DNA from: an uncultured bacterium
Lineage (GTDB): Bacteria; Verrucomicrobiota; Verrucomicrobiia; CAIQCK01
Assembly: GCA_903870275.1 (NCBI GenBank)
Contig: CAIQCK010000001.1
Span: 1 to 43,367 of the forward strand
Direction: 5' to 3'
DNA: 43,367 nt
Part shown: piece after piece, positions 1 through 9,285 of the stretch
Layout: each line of letters starts with the position of its first letter
How positions within the stretch are numbered: position 1 is the stretch's first letter
The notes under the pieces: generated by a model
Databases searched by the model: none
What the model saw: the letters and a program-made list of their open reading frames with translations, nothing else
What the model was told of the DNA's origin: nothing
Program-made: the position numbers and the translations under genes

Positions 1-285
1 GTGCAGCGCCTTGTGCGAGCGCTGGAGCCGGTCATCAAACAGATCGGCCATCACCACGAGCTTGGCGGGGCCGTTGGCCGATTCGAGGGCGTTGGCCGCC
101 GCGCCGCTGCCGCGTCCGCCGCAGCCGATGAGCGCGAGCCGAATGGCGTTGGTGCCCGCGGCGTGGACGTGAGGAACCGTGACGCCGGCCAGCGCGGTGG
201 CGGCGACGGCGGTGCCGCTGCGCTTCAGGAATTCACGGCGAGAGAGGTCTGTGGTCTTCTGTATGGGGGATGATTCAGTTTTCAT
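1..285 (-). CDS. Gfo/Idh/MocA family oxidoreductase, Tat-exported (N-terminal 95 residues, cut by window edge)
   Basis: The reading frame starts at the ATG at 285-283 and stays open to base 1, so only the first 95 residues are present. Residues near position 17 read SRREFLKR, a twin-arginine signal, followed by a hydrophobic stretch (GTAVAATALAG) and a likely cleavage site at HAAG. The mature part opens with IRLALIGCGGRGSGAA, the Rossmann nucleotide-binding loop of NAD(P)-dependent sugar dehydrogenases. The family oxidises or epimerises sugars, inositols and related polyols. It should act in the periplasm after folding with its cofactor. It lies 160 bases downstream of a second exported oxidoreductase on the same strand and may share its transcript. 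The substrate cannot be told from the fragment. Confidence 0.88.
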   Translation of the reverse strand, partial: MKTESSPIQKTTDLSRREFLKRSGTAVAATALAGVTVPHVHAAGTNAIRLALIGCGGRGSGAAANALESANGPAKLVVMADLFDDRLQRSHKALH

Positions 286-445
286 GGCGGGTAACGGGCT
301 GACTCCATTCCGCAAGAACTGCGGCCGATGTTGGTTGCTTGATGTCATGACGATTTTTAATGTGCTGGAGGCTGTTTTACTGACGACGGCACGTGTCTGA
401 AATTGAAACTCCCAGTTTTGTGTTCACCGGCTTCTGAAGAAACCG

Positions 446-1516
446 TTACTTCAGCACTTCCGCGATGGTGACTTCGCGTTTCTCGGCCAGCGAGCGTTTG
501 CCGGCTTCGAGCACGGCGATGACCTCGACCTCCTCCTCGACCGGCACGATCTCCTTCTTCGTGCGCACCATCTCGATGAATTTTTCCAGCAGATACCAAT
601 AGAGGTCGGCGAGGTTCGGCGTCAGGGACTTCCAGCCTTTCGTGCCGTAGAGGTTGATCTGATAGCCGGCGCGCATCCATTCCTTTTCGGCCACCATCAG
701 CATCAGGTCGCGGCCGTTCTCGAACCGCACGCGGACGATGTTGCGACCCGGCTGGCCGACGTTGAGGCATGACACCGCGCCGCGGCCAAGGACCGCGTAG
801 GCCATCTCCAGCGCGTGGATGCCGTAATACACCAGCTCGTTGCCGCAGATGGTCGAGGCGAGATGGATGTCGCCCAGCGCCGGCGCTTCCTTCGCCAGCG
901 CGAGCACGTCCGGCACGAACCGCAGCGAACTGGCCGACATGAACGGCGTGCCGCTCTTGCGCGCGACCTCGGCGACCTCCTTCGCCTGCTTCGCGGTCAT
1001 CGCCAGCGGCTTGTCGCAAAACGTCGGCACACCCTTGCGCAACGGCGTGAGCGCGTATTTCCAATGCTCGCCGGAACCGTCGTCCGGGATCGCGACCGCA
1101 TCCACGCCGTCGGAACATTCGTCGGCGGTGTCGCAAACCTTCGGGATGCCGCACACGTCCGCGAGGCGCTCCGCCGCCGACTTCACCGGGTCCCAAATCT
1201 TCACCACCCGCACGCCCTCGACGCGCCTCTTCGACGCGACGAAGGTTCCCTCAAACAGCTTGCGCTTGGCCTCGTCGAAGCCGTTGCAACAGGTGGAAAA
1301 CGCCGTGCCGTGATTCGATCCCTGCACGCGCGGCGCGCCCATGTAACCATAGCTCCCCGCCGAGATGAGGCCGAGCCGGAGTGGCGTGCCGCCGTCCGCG
1401 GCGCGGAGGATGGATGGTAGTCCCAACGGAGAAGCAAGCGCGCCGGCAATGACGGCGCTGGATGAATGTTTCAAGAATGTCCGGCGGGACGTGTGGCTGT
1501 CCGTGTTCGTATTCAT
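446..1516 (-). CDS. Gfo/Idh/MocA family oxidoreductase, Tat-exported
   Basis: Full-length protein of 356 residues from the ATG at 1516-1514. A GTG ten codons upstream is in frame but would push the signal inward, so I prefer the ATG. The N-terminus holds the twin-arginine motif SRRTFLKH and a hydrophobic run (SAVIAGALASPLG). The body has the family layout: an N-terminal nucleotide-binding fold with a CDKPLAMT segment, equivalent to the EKP motif with the catalytic-side lysine, then the C-terminal substrate domain. The usual GxGxxG loop is modified here (ISAGSYGYMG), so cofactor binding may differ. It sits between the XylR-like regulator gene and another exported oxidoreductase, all on the minus strand. 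Its substrate is unknown; sugar or polyol oxidation is inferred from family and context. Confidence 0.9.
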   Translation of the reverse strand: MNTNTDSHTSRRTFLKHSSSAVIAGALASPLGLPSILRAADGGTPLRLGLISAGSYGYMGAPRVQGSNHGTAFSTCCNGFDEAKRKLFEGTFVASKRRVEGVRVVKIWDPVKSAAERLADVCGIPKVCDTADECSDGVDAVAIPDDGSGEHWKYALTPLRKGVPTFCDKPLAMTAKQAKEVAEVARKSGTPFMSASSLRFVPDVLALAKEAPALGDIHLASTICGNELVYYGIHALEMAYAVLGRGAVSCLNVGQPGRNIVRVRFENGRDLMLMVAEKEWMRAGYQINLYGTKGWKSLTPNLADLYWYLLEKFIEMVRTKKEIVPVEEEVEVIAVLEAGKRSLAEKREVTIAEVLK

Positions 1517-1633
1517 CGCGCCCACGCTAGCGGATTCGATGCGCACGACAAGCGCGCCTTTTTACAAAAACACGCATTTCTTTTACAGAATCTTACGATG
1601 GCCTTTTGGTGACGATCCGGCCTTCGGCTCGGA

Positions 1634-2803
1634 TCAGAACGAGGCCTGCCGGCGATAGGCGGCGGGTGGGCTGCCGAACCGCGCCGCAAAGAGCGTGGTC
1701 ATGTGCTGCACCGAGGCAAAACCACACTGGGCGGCAATCTGTTTCAGCGTCAAATTGCTTTCCCGAACAAGACTTTCCACCCGTTTGAGTTGCACGCGGC
1801 GAATCTCTCCGAACAGCGTCCGGCCCATGGCCTGTTTGAACCGCAGCTCCATCGTGGATCGCGAAAGCTTCAGGGCGTCGCACACCTCCTGCGCGGTAAT
1901 GCCGACGGCGGCGTTGTCGCGTATCATGGCCACGGCCCGCGCCACTTCGGCGTCGTCCACGGCCAGGACATCCGTGGACTGGCGGGTCACCACCCCTTCC
2001 GGGACCACGAGCAACTTGTGCTTTCGCGGCCGCTTGCCGGACATCAACCGGTCAAGCAAGGCAGCCGCTTCGTGCCCCACGTGCCACGCGCCCGACTCCA
2101 CGCTGCTCAACGAGGGATGACTCAGTTGGCAAAGCATCTCATCGTTGTCCACGCCGATCACCGCCACCTCGTCGGGAACCTGAACGCCCGCCAGGCGGCA
2201 GACTTCCAAAACTTGTCGCGCGCGTTTGTCGTCGGCCGCCATGAGTCCCACCGGCTTGGGCAGCGAGGCCAGCCACTGGGTCAGCGACGCGCGGAAGCCT
2301 TCCCAGTCCCGCGTGCTGCGATGCCGCCCCGAATAGGCGCGGCACTCAAAACCCGCCTCGCCGACACGCCCGGCAAATTCCCGGCCGCGCTCCTGCGACC
2401 AACCATTGACAATGCTCCCGGGGTAACCGCAGTAGGCGAAGTTGTGAAAGCCGCGATCCAGCAGGTGCTCGGCCGCGAGCCGGGCAATGGCGCGATTGTT
2501 GGGGTGGAAGTATGGAATGCGCGACGCCGGATCATACCAGCCGAAGCCGCCGCCGAAACCGACCGACGGAATCTTCGAGGCGGTCACTTGGGCCGCGACC
2601 CGCGGATCGTCGAAGTCCGCGATGATGCCGTCGCCGTGCCAGGTCCTCAAATCGGGCAGGGATTGGTCGGCGAGCGAGTTCTCCTCGATATAGACGCTCC
2701 ACGTGTCCACCTTGCGCACATACGCGGCGACGCCGGCCATGACCTTCACGTCATAGAGCTGCCGGGCGTCGTAAATCAGGGCAACATGTCGCACTCGTCT
2801 CAT
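1634..2803 (-). CDS. XylR-like transcriptional regulator (sugar-binding domain plus AraC helix-turn-helix)
   Basis: A 389-residue protein, close in length to E. coli XylR. Residues 1 to about 275 form a LacI/PurR-type periplasmic-binding-like sensor domain (opening VRHVALIYDARQLYD; GLMAADDKRARQ and AVIGVDNDEMLC are typical of its second lobe). The last 100 or so residues are an AraC-type DNA-binding domain with two helix-turn-helix units, including LTLKQIAAQCGFASVQHMTT. This combination defines the XylR group, which activates pentose or other sugar genes when the sugar binds. It is upstream of two Gfo/Idh/MocA genes on the same strand, which are its likely targets. The true inducer is not known; calling it xylose would be a guess. 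Confidence 0.92.
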   Translation of the reverse strand: MRRVRHVALIYDARQLYDVKVMAGVAAYVRKVDTWSVYIEENSLADQSLPDLRTWHGDGIIADFDDPRVAAQVTASKIPSVGFGGGFGWYDPASRIPYFHPNNRAIARLAAEHLLDRGFHNFAYCGYPGSIVNGWSQERGREFAGRVGEAGFECRAYSGRHRSTRDWEGFRASLTQWLASLPKPVGLMAADDKRARQVLEVCRLAGVQVPDEVAVIGVDNDEMLCQLSHPSLSSVESGAWHVGHEAAALLDRLMSGKRPRKHKLLVVPEGVVTRQSTDVLAVDDAEVARAVAMIRDNAAVGITAQEVCDALKLSRSTMELRFKQAMGRTLFGEIRRVQLKRVESLVRESNLTLKQIAAQCGFASVQHMTTLFAARFGSPPAAYRRQASF

Positions 2804-3009
2804 CGCCGATCTCTACCGTGACGCATGGTTGTTGGATCAAACCCTTCTGTCAAGGGTCGGGAGGTTGGAGCCCAAATCGTTTTGGCCGCGAAGCGGCGCC
2901 AGACCGCAGCCCGCGGCGCGAACCGTGGGGCTGGTGACGCAGAAAGAAGGCCCCGGCCGGGGCGAAAGAAATCATTCATTCGCAGCGCGGCGAAGCCGCA
3001 ACCAAAGAC

Positions 3010-3092
3010 GGTGGGGCGAGACTCTGTCGAGCCTCCTTCTTGGGCGTGTCGAGCTTTCAAAATGCGGAGGCTCGACGGAGTCTCGCCCCACC
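3010..3092. repeat. 27-base inverted repeat (REP-like hairpin)
   Basis: The arm at 3010-3036 (ggtggggcgagactctgtcg followed by agcctcc) pairs with 3066-3092. Only one of 27 positions differs, and the loop is 29 bases. Related stems built on gtggggygagc occur at 30317-30394, so this is a dispersed family rather than a local terminator. Confidence 0.9.
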
Positions 3093-3769
3093 GATCATAA
3101 ATCTTCGCGGCCTGCGAGGCCTCTTCGACATTGTAATGTGGATTGCGCGGAAACGCCCCCAACGGCGTCCAGCCGCCAGGCGCTGGCGGAGCCGATCATA
3201 GCCGCTCTGGCGGGCGCGCCGCATCCGGGCCGCCGAAAGTGGCAAAATTGCCCCCCATATGGACGGCAGCTGCCGCTGGCGGGGCGAGCATTCTCCCTCT
3301 CAATCCTATGGATTCATTTTTCAAAACGAACCCATATGATGGCCCCGGTCGAAACCGAAAAACATCGTTTTCCTGTGGAAAACGTTTGTTTCGATGTCCA
3401 GAGGTGGGGGAATCGAAGAGGTTTTTTTACGAAACGAACCCAAATGATCCAGCCCCGTCCAACGGTATTTCATCCGTATTGCAATCCCACAAGGTATTGT
3501 TTTTTCGGCAGGATTTTTGGTCGTAAAAGAACGCTAGGAACGCAGAGTCGTTGTTTCGGCCGGCCCGGCGGTCCGGCCCCACCTTTCGGCGACCGGCTCC
3601 GGGTGAATTCGACTCAGTCCGACCCCATCCAACCAGTTCCGGGTGGCTCCGACCATATCCGACTCAGTCTGCCCAGCCCCGAAACCCGAAACCCAATACC
3701 CGATCCGGCTCAATCCGACCCCATCCGACTACTTTTGTCACACTCAACAACGCATGAAGACGATGGGAA

Positions 3770-3839
3770 CCACAGATGCACACAGATGAACACAGATGGG
3801 ACGGAAGCTTTATCCGTGTAAATCGGTGTTCATCCGTGG
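3770..3839. repeat. Imperfect inverted repeat of cacagatg units
   Basis: Three cacagatg copies start at 3771, 3781 and 3791 (10-base period). They face atccgtg-type words at 3812-3839 that are their approximate reverse complement (catccgtgg against ccacagatg). The same kind of phrase is widespread in intergenic DNA of Verrucomicrobia and Planctomycetes, as far as I recall. Confidence 0.65.
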
Positions 3840-3932
3840 CTGGCCCCCTGCCGCGCTCGGGAAAAACCCGTTGCAACGGGGCGCGGCGTCCCTTAAGTTC
3901 GCGGAACTGAGTTTATTGGCAGGACAGAGCTT

Positions 3933-5309
3933 ATGAGCATGACTTTGACAGAAAAGATCCTCGCCCGCGCCAGCGGCAAGGCGAAGGTTTATGCAGGCGA
4001 AAACGTCTGGGTGCACGTGGACATCCTGATGACGCACGACGTGTGCGGACCGGGCACCATCGGCATCTTTCACCGGGAGTTCGGCAGGGACGCGAAGGTG
4101 TGGGACCCGAAGAAGATCGTCATCACGCCGGACCATTACATTTTCACCACCGACGCGCTCTGCAACCGCAATGTGGACATCCTCCGGGAGTTCGCGCGCG
4201 AGCAGGGCCTGCCGTATTTTTACGACATCATTGACGACCCGAACGGCCACTGGAAGTTCGACGCCTCGCGCGGGCCGCTCGCCCGGCAGCACGGCGACCA
4301 CTACGTCGGCGTCTGCCACACGGCGCTGCCGCTCAAGGGCCACACGCGCCCCGGCGAGGTGCTGCTCGGCACCGACAGCCACACCTGCACCGCCGGCGCG
4401 TTTGGCGAGTTCGCCACGGGCATCGGCAACACCGACGCCGGCTTTGTCATGGGCACCGGCAAAATCCTGCTCAAGGTGCCGGAGACGATGCGGTTCTGGT
4501 TCGACGGCGCGCTCCAGCCCGGCGTGATGGCCAAGGACGTCATCCTGCACGTCATCGGCGAGATCGGCTTCGACGGCGCCACCTACCGCGCGATGGAATT
4601 CGTCGGCCCCGGCGCGTCGGCGATGAACATGGACGACCGCATGACGATCGCCAACATGGCCATCGAGGCCGGCGGCAAGAACGGCGTTTTCGAGGCGGAC
4701 CAGAAGACGTTCGATTACGTCAACGAGCGCATCGCCGCCAACGGCACGAAGAAGGAATACGAGGCCGTGACGCCCGACGCGGATGCCCATTGCATTTACG
4801 ACAAGAAATTCGACCTCTCGAAGCTCGAACCGACCGTGGCCTGCCATCCCGATCCCGGCCAGCGCAAGCTGGCGCGCGAAATGGGCCATGTCGCGCTCGA
4901 CCGCGCCTACATCGGCTCCTGCACCGGCGGCAAGACCAGCGACTTCATCGCGTTTGCGCGCGTCGTCAACGGCCGCCGGGTGAAGATAGACACCTTCGGC
5001 GTTCCGGCGACAACGCAGGTCGTGAAGGAGTTGCGCGCGGTGAAGCTCGGCGCGAAAACGATCTGGCAAATCCTCGTGGACGCCGGCGTGCGCATGACGG
5101 AGAACGCCGGTTGCGCCGCCTGCCTCGGCGGGCCGGAGGACACCTTTGGCCGTGTCAACACGCCGATGAAGTGCATCAGCGCCACCAACCGCAACTTCCC
5201 CGGCCGCATGGGCAATCGCGAGAGCCAGGTCTTCCTCGCCAGTCCCGCGACGGTCGCCGCCAGCGCGCTCACCGGCAAGATCACCGACCCGCGCGAATTC
5301 TGGAGTTGA
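3933..5309 (+). CDS. Aconitase-family hydro-lyase, 3-isopropylmalate dehydratase large-subunit-like
   Basis: 458 residues, the length of a LeuC/HacA large subunit. The family isomerises 2- and 3-hydroxy acids through a [4Fe-4S] cluster, as in leucine synthesis. The three cluster cysteines are visible: C330 in YIGSCTGGKTSDF and C394/C397 in NAGCAACLGG. HVDILMTHDVCGPGTI near residue 28 and GTDSHTCTAGAFG near residue 150 are also family hallmarks. The TGGK form after the first cysteine differs from the TNSR-type of enterobacterial LeuC and is seen in other IPM/homoaconitate dehydratase branches. The start is an ATG preceded by aggac about ten bases upstream. No small subunit (leuD) or other leucine gene lies nearby, so the substrate is uncertain. 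The stop overlaps the possible start of the next gene. Confidence 0.9.
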   Translation: MSMTLTEKILARASGKAKVYAGENVWVHVDILMTHDVCGPGTIGIFHREFGRDAKVWDPKKIVITPDHYIFTTDALCNRNVDILREFAREQGLPYFYDIIDDPNGHWKFDASRGPLARQHGDHYVGVCHTALPLKGHTRPGEVLLGTDSHTCTAGAFGEFATGIGNTDAGFVMGTGKILLKVPETMRFWFDGALQPGVMAKDVILHVIGEIGFDGATYRAMEFVGPGASAMNMDDRMTIANMAIEAGGKNGVFEADQKTFDYVNERIAANGTKKEYEAVTPDADAHCIYDKKFDLSKLEPTVACHPDPGQRKLAREMGHVALDRAYIGSCTGGKTSDFIAFARVVNGRRVKIDTFGVPATTQVVKELRAVKLGAKTIWQILVDAGVRMTENAGCAACLGGPEDTFGRVNTPMKCISATNRNFPGRMGNRESQVFLASPATVAASALTGKITDPREFWS

Positions 5310-5314
5310 GCCGC

Positions 5315-5914
5315 GTGCCAGCACCTGATCGCGATTGGGACCAGATTTACCGCGACCCGGAGACGCCGCCGTGGGACACGGGCCGTCCGTCCGTGCAACT
5401 GCAGCGGCTGCTCGACAGCGGCGCGGTGAAGCCGTGCCGCGCGCTCGATCTCGGGTGCGGCACGGGCACGAACACCCTCTTCCTCACGCAGCAGGGCTTC
5501 GACGTGACCGGCGTGGATTTGTCCGAGGTCGCGATCCAGCGGGCGCGGGAGAAGGCGCGCGCCGCGGGCGTGAAGGCGAATTTCGTTTGCGCCAGCGTGA
5601 CCGCCCTGCCCGGCCTCGGCGGACCGTTTGATTTTGTTTTCGACCGCGGCTGCTTTCACATGCTGGCAAAGGAGGAGCGCGGCGTGTTTGTCGCGCAAGT
5701 GCTGGGCGTGACGCGGCCCGGCAGCGTTTACTTCCTGCTCTGCGGCAACGCGAAGGAGCCGCAGGACCCCGGCCCGCCAACGGTCAGCGAAGAGGAAATC
5801 CGCGCGACATTCAGCCACGATTTTGAGATCGAATGGATTCGCGAGTTCCGCTTACAAGTGGTGAACCGGCCCAAGCCGCCGTTGGGGTATGCGACGCTGA
5901 TGCGCCGGCGGTGA
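5315..5914 (+). CDS. Class I SAM-dependent methyltransferase (TehB/thiopurine-methyltransferase-like)
   Basis: 199 residues from the GTG at 5315; an in-frame TTG at 5306 overlapping the upstream stop is an alternative. The start of the protein, DWDQIYRDPETPPWDTGRP, is the typical lead-in of the TehB/TPMT-like group. SAM-binding motif I is LDLGCGTGTNTLFL (about residues 48-61), followed by the acidic GVDLSEVAIQRA that binds the ribose. FDFVFDRGCFHML is the post-motif region. The gene follows the aconitase-like gene with essentially no gap, so the two are probably translated from one message. Small molecules, metalloids or thiols are usual substrates for this group; none can be assigned here. 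Confidence 0.88.
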   Translation: MPAPDRDWDQIYRDPETPPWDTGRPSVQLQRLLDSGAVKPCRALDLGCGTGTNTLFLTQQGFDVTGVDLSEVAIQRAREKARAAGVKANFVCASVTALPGLGGPFDFVFDRGCFHMLAKEERGVFVAQVLGVTRPGSVYFLLCGNAKEPQDPGPPTVSEEEIRATFSHDFEIEWIREFRLQVVNRPKPPLGYATLMRRR

Positions 5915-5997
5915 GCGCGTGTAAGTCGAGAGGGCAGGGATGCCGGCACTATGAAACACCACGTTTTAGGGCTGATATTCCCGCTTCGCTTCCGCGC

Positions 5998-6026
5998 TTG
6001 TCGCCCCCGGCTGCTGCCGATATAGT
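5998..6026 (+). promoter_or_regulatory. Sigma70-type promoter for leuS
   Basis: A ttgtcg (5998-6003) and a tatagt (6021-6026) are separated by exactly 17 bases. Transcription would begin about 10 bases before the leuS ATG at 6044, leaving a very short leader; no Shine-Dalgarno sequence is seen before that ATG, consistent with this. Confidence 0.55.
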
Positions 6027-6043
6027 CCGCCCCTATTTCTGTT

Positions 6044-8557
6044 ATGGCAACGACCCGCAAACAATACCCGTTCGACCTCATCGAGCCGAAGTGGCAGAGC
6101 CACTGGGCGGCGAACAAAACCTTTCGCGCCAGCGACGACGGCGCGAAGCCGAAGTTCTACATCCTCGACATGTTCCCGTATCCGAGCGGCGCGGGCCTGC
6201 ACGTTGGCCACCCGGAAGGCTACACCGCCACGGACATCCTGGCGCGCTACAAGCGGATGCGCGGCTTCAACGTCCTCCACCCGATGGGCTGGGACGCGTT
6301 CGGCCTGCCCGCCGAGCAATACGCCATCGAGACCGGCACGCATCCGGCCCAGACGACGGCGAAGAACATCGCCACGTTCAAGCGGCAGATCCAGATGCTC
6401 GGGTTCAGTTACGACTGGGACCGCGAGGTGGACACGACCGACCCGGAATACTTCAAGTGGACGCAGTGGATTTTCCTCCAGCTTTTCAAAAAGGGCCTTG
6501 CCTATCAGCAATCGGTGCCCGTCTGGTGGTGCGAAGGCTGCAAAGCCGTGCTCGCCAACGAGGAGGTCAAGGACGGCAAGTGCGACCGCAAGGGCCACAC
6601 CAACGTTTCCCGCCGACCCATGCGACAGTGGCTGCTGAGAATCACCGCCTACGCCGACCGGTTGCTCGAAGACCTGAAGCTGGTGGACTGGACCGAGTCC
6701 ATCAAGGAAATGCAGCGGAACTGGATCGGGCGCAGCGAAGGCGCGGAGGTGAAATTCCAGATTTCAAATTCTGAATCTCAGATTACCGTCTTCACCACAC
6801 GCCCCGACACCTTGTTCGGCGCGACCTACATGGTGCTCGCGCCGGAGCATCCGCTCGTCGAGAAGGTGACGACCGACGCGCAGCGCGCGGCGGTGAACGC
6901 CTACCGCGAGGCGGCGGCAAAGAAGAGCGAACTCGACCGCACAAATCTGGCGAAGGAAAAAACCGGTGTTTTTACCGGCGCTTACGCGATCAATCCGGTC
7001 AACAGCGAGAAGATTCCGATCTGGATCGCCGACTACGTGATGATCAGCTACGGCACCGGCGCAATCATGGCTGTGCCGGCACACGATACGCGCGATCTGG
7101 AGTTTGCGCAGAAGTTCAACCTGCCAGTGCTTGTCGTCGTGCAGGCGCCAGCGGGCAAAGAGTCCATCGGCTTTGTTGACGATGGCGTCGCAATCAACTC
7201 CGGCCTCATCACTGGATTGCCGACGCCGGAGGCGAAGCAAAAAATCACCGTCTGGCTCGAAGAGCGCGGCCTCGGCAAGAAGGCGATCAACTACAAGCTC
7301 CGCGACTGGTTGTTCTCGCGGCAACGCTACTGGGGCGAGCCGATTCCCGTGGTGCATTGCGCCAAGTGCGGCGTGGTGCCGCTGCCGGAAACGGCGCTGC
7401 CGCTGATGCTGCCGGAGATGAAGGATTACACGCCGCCGGCGAGCGGCGAGCCGCCGCTGGCAAAGGCGACGGAATGGTTGAAGACGGCCTGCCCGGCGTG
7501 CGGCGGACCCGCGATGCGCGAGACCAACACGATGCCGCAATGGGCCGGCTCGTGCTGGTATTACCTGCGGTTCATTGACCCGAAGAACCCGCAGGCGTTC
7601 GTCGCGAAGGACAAGGAAAAATACTGGATGCCGGTGGATCTCTACGTCGGCGGCGCGGAGCATGCGGTGCTGCACCTGCTCTACGCGCGGTTCTGGCACA
7701 AGGTGTTGTTCGACCTCGGCCATGTCTCGACGCCGGAGCCGTTCACGAAGCTGGTCAATCAAGGCATGATCCTCGGCGAGGACGGCCAGAAGATGTCCAA
7801 GAGCCGCGGCAACGTCGTCAATCCCGACGAGGTCGTGCGCGAGTTCGGCGCGGACTCGATGCGGCTTTACGAAATGTTCATGGGGCCGCTGGCGGACACG
7901 AAGCCGTGGAGCACCGAAGGCATTCAGGGCGTGCATCGTTTCCTCGGCCGCGTCTGGCGGCTTTTCGTGGACGAGAACTCGATGGAGGCGTTCGAGCAGG
8001 CGGTGGCGGTGGGCGCGCCGGCGGAGCAGGCGCTGGCGTCCGTGAAACTTTCGCCGGCGATCCGCGACGCGGAGCCGACGGCGGAGCAGCAAAAACTGCT
8101 CCACGCGACGATCAAGGCGGTGACGGACGATCTGGAGGCGATGGGCTTCAACACCGCCATCTCGCGGATGATGGAATTCGTGAACGAGACCATGCGCGGC
8201 ATCGCGGCCGGCCAGCCCTTCCCGCGCAAAATGGCGGAACCTTTTCTGTTGTTGGCGGCGCCGTTCGCACCGCACCTCGGCGAGCAGATCTGGCAGTTGC
8301 TCGGCCATCGGGAGTCGATTGCGTATGCGCCGTGGCCGGCTTACGATCCGGCGGTGCTGGTGGCGAAGGAAGTCGAGGTCGTGTTCCAGGTGAACGGCAA
8401 GCTGCGCGACCGTGTTAAAGTCGCCGCCGGTTTGGACCGAATGGATCTGGAGAAGGCCGCGTTCGCCAACGACAAGGTCCGCCAGCACACCGCCGGCAAG
8501 ACGGTGCGCAAAGTGATTGTAGTGCCGGACAAGTTGGTCAATATTGTCGCGGCGTAA
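6044..8557 (+). CDS. leuS: Leucyl-tRNA synthetase
   Basis: 837 residues, normal for the bacterial enzyme. It charges tRNA-Leu with leucine in the cytoplasm. The class I signature HVGH is at residues 53-56 (preceded by [10 protein letters not shown]) and KMSKS at 583-587. Between them lie the CP1 editing domain ([15 protein letters not shown] near 250; [14 protein letters not shown] near 345) and zinc-like cysteine pairs ([19 protein letters not shown]). The C-terminus has the anticodon-binding helices and the small LeuRS-specific domain ([15 protein letters not shown]). The codons around 6751-6784 are unusually AT-rich for the gene but the protein length there looks normal. Confidence 0.98.
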   Translation: MATTRKQYPFDLIEPKWQSHWAANKTFRASDDGAKPKFYILDMFPYPSGAGLHVGHPEGYTATDILARYKRMRGFNVLHPMGWDAFGLPAEQYAIETGTHPAQTTAKNIATFKRQIQMLGFSYDWDREVDTTDPEYFKWTQWIFLQLFKKGLAYQQSVPVWWCEGCKAVLANEEVKDGKCDRKGHTNVSRRPMRQWLLRITAYADRLLEDLKLVDWTESIKEMQRNWIGRSEGAEVKFQISNSESQITVFTTRPDTLFGATYMVLAPEHPLVEKVTTDAQRAAVNAYREAAAKKSELDRTNLAKEKTGVFTGAYAINPVNSEKIPIWIADYVMISYGTGAIMAVPAHDTRDLEFAQKFNLPVLVVVQAPAGKESIGFVDDGVAINSGLITGLPTPEAKQKITVWLEERGLGKKAINYKLRDWLFSRQRYWGEPIPVVHCAKCGVVPLPETALPLMLPEMKDYTPPASGEPPLAKATEWLKTACPACGGPAMRETNTMPQWAGSCWYYLRFIDPKNPQAFVAKDKEKYWMPVDLYVGGAEHAVLHLLYARFWHKVLFDLGHVSTPEPFTKLVNQGMILGEDGQKMSKSRGNVVNPDEVVREFGADSMRLYEMFMGPLADTKPWSTEGIQGVHRFLGRVWRLFVDENSMEAFEQAVAVGAPAEQALASVKLSPAIRDAEPTAEQQKLLHATIKAVTDDLEAMGFNTAISRMMEFVNETMRGIAAGQPFPRKMAEPFLLLAAPFAPHLGEQIWQLLGHRESIAYAPWPAYDPAVLVAKEVEVVFQVNGKLRDRVKVAAGLDRMDLEKAAFANDKVRQHTAGKTVRKVIVVPDKLVNIVAA

Positions 8558-8559
8558 GT

Positions 8560-8586
8560 GTGGCGCAAGCTGAAGGCTTGCACTAC
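8560..8586. repeat. Short hairpin repeat after leuS
   Basis: A gcaagc (8565-8570) and gcttgc (8576-8581) flank a 5-base loop in the context tggcgcaagctgaaggcttg. There is no T-tract, so it is more likely a fragment of an interspersed repeat than a terminator. Confidence 0.45.
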
Positions 8587-8599
8587 GTTGAGTAGGCCG

Positions 8600-8785
8600 A
8601 TGAATCGCCCGCAGTGGGATTACATCAAAGGTTGTTTCAGCCTGACGCCGAAAGAGCGCGCGGTGGTGCTCGCCGCCGTCGCGGTGCTTGCATTGGGCGC
8701 GGCGGTGAAGTATTGGCGTGAGAGCCGCGCCCCGTCGGGTCCCGTCAACGCACCGAGTGCAGCAGCAGAGTCGTTAAAAAAGTAG
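8600..8785 (+). CDS. Small single-pass membrane protein of unknown function
   Basis: 61 residues from the ATG at 8600. An upstream in-frame GTG at 8558 lies in the repeat after leuS and is less likely. Residues 1-20 are polar with FSLTPKERAVV, then about 17 hydrophobic residues form one membrane helix (VVLAAVAVLALGAAVKYW). The tail is short and polar. The stop is only two bases before the next start, so it is probably co-transcribed with the PVC-conserved gene. No Shine-Dalgarno is clear. I do not recognise a family. Confidence 0.6.
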   Translation: MNRPQWDYIKGCFSLTPKERAVVLAAVAVLALGAAVKYWRESRAPSGPVNAPSAAAESLKK

Positions 8786-8787
8786 CC

Positions 8788-9240
8788 ATGCAAAAACTCA
8801 GTTTCGCCGAAGCGATCGAGAAAATCCGCGCGGAAGATTCGCGCTACGCGGAGGACGCCTATTATTTTCTGCGCGAGGCGCTGGATTTCTCGCTGAAACT
8901 TTTCAAGAAGGCGGCGCAAGGCCCGGCGAAGGACCGCCACGTGACCGGACAGGAACTGTTGCACGGCATCGGCCAGTTCGCGCTCCAGCAATACGGTCCG
9001 CTCACCAAGACGGTGCTGGAATACTGGGGCATCACGCGGTGCGAAGACTTCGGCGAGATCGTGTTCAACATGATCAACGCCGGCCTGCTCGGCAAGACCG
9101 ACAAGGACAGCAAGGAGGATTTCGGCGGCGGCTACGACTTTGACGACATGTTTGTGAAGCCGTTCCTGCCGTCGAAGAAACCCGCCGCGCACAAGCCGCG
9201 CCCGCCGTCACGCAAGGAAAAGCCCAAGGAAACCGTCTAG
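8788..9240 (+). CDS. Conserved PVC protein (Minf_1886 / Plancto_Ver_chp-type)
   Basis: 150 residues. The core (about 1-125) is a helical domain with SFAEAIEKIRAEDSRYAEDA at the start, then AYYFLREALDFS, HVTGQELLHGIGQFALQQYG and the segment WGITRCEDFGEIVFNMINAG. I recognise these as the conserved uncharacterised family described from Verrucomicrobia and Planctomycetes. The C-terminal 25 residues are basic and proline-rich (KKPAAHKPRPPSRKEKPKE), likely disordered. No catalytic residues can be named. It follows the small membrane protein by two bases and precedes the M16 protease by 45 bases, so the four genes from 8600 to 12517 may form one unit. Its presence is the best phylogenetic marker in the window. 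Confidence 0.88.
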   Translation: MQKLSFAEAIEKIRAEDSRYAEDAYYFLREALDFSLKLFKKAAQGPAKDRHVTGQELLHGIGQFALQQYGPLTKTVLEYWGITRCEDFGEIVFNMINAGLLGKTDKDSKEDFGGGYDFDDMFVKPFLPSKKPAAHKPRPPSRKEKPKETV

Positions 9241-9285
9241 CGCCGCCCGGCGAACGTTCGGCGCTGTTTCCTTGTCCAATCACCC

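Larger units (their letters stand above)
2804..3932. other. Repeat-rich intergenic region without a convincing gene
   Basis: About 1.1 kb between two divergent genes. Open frames exist on both strands but show no domain, no ribosome-binding site and are built from repeats. From left to right it holds: a 27-base inverted repeat (3010-3092); two copies of a unit beginning aaacgaacccawatgat about 107 bases apart (3325-3347 and 3432-3457); a block of repeated ccgactcag and tccgaccccatcc words (3610-3730); the string gaaacccgaaaccc near 3680, which recurs near 38275; and a cacagatg triplet with a facing inverted copy (3770-3839). It must also contain the promoters of the xylR-like gene and of the LeuC-like gene, but I could not pick either out with confidence. 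Confidence 0.7.

Noticed and set aside
2829..3821. 330-codon plus-strand frame in the spacer before the aconitase-like gene
   Set aside because: It translates several unrelated repeat families and has no ribosome site or conserved motif.
3810..5324. Long minus-strand open frame opposite the aconitase-like gene
   Set aside because: It is a GC-skew shadow: rich in R, A, H and V with no domain, while the plus strand carries cluster cysteines and family motifs.
6751..6784. AT-rich repeat inserted into leuS
   Set aside because: The string is AT-rich compared with the gene, but the protein has the same length here as the E. coli enzyme as I recall it, so there is no evidence of an insertion.
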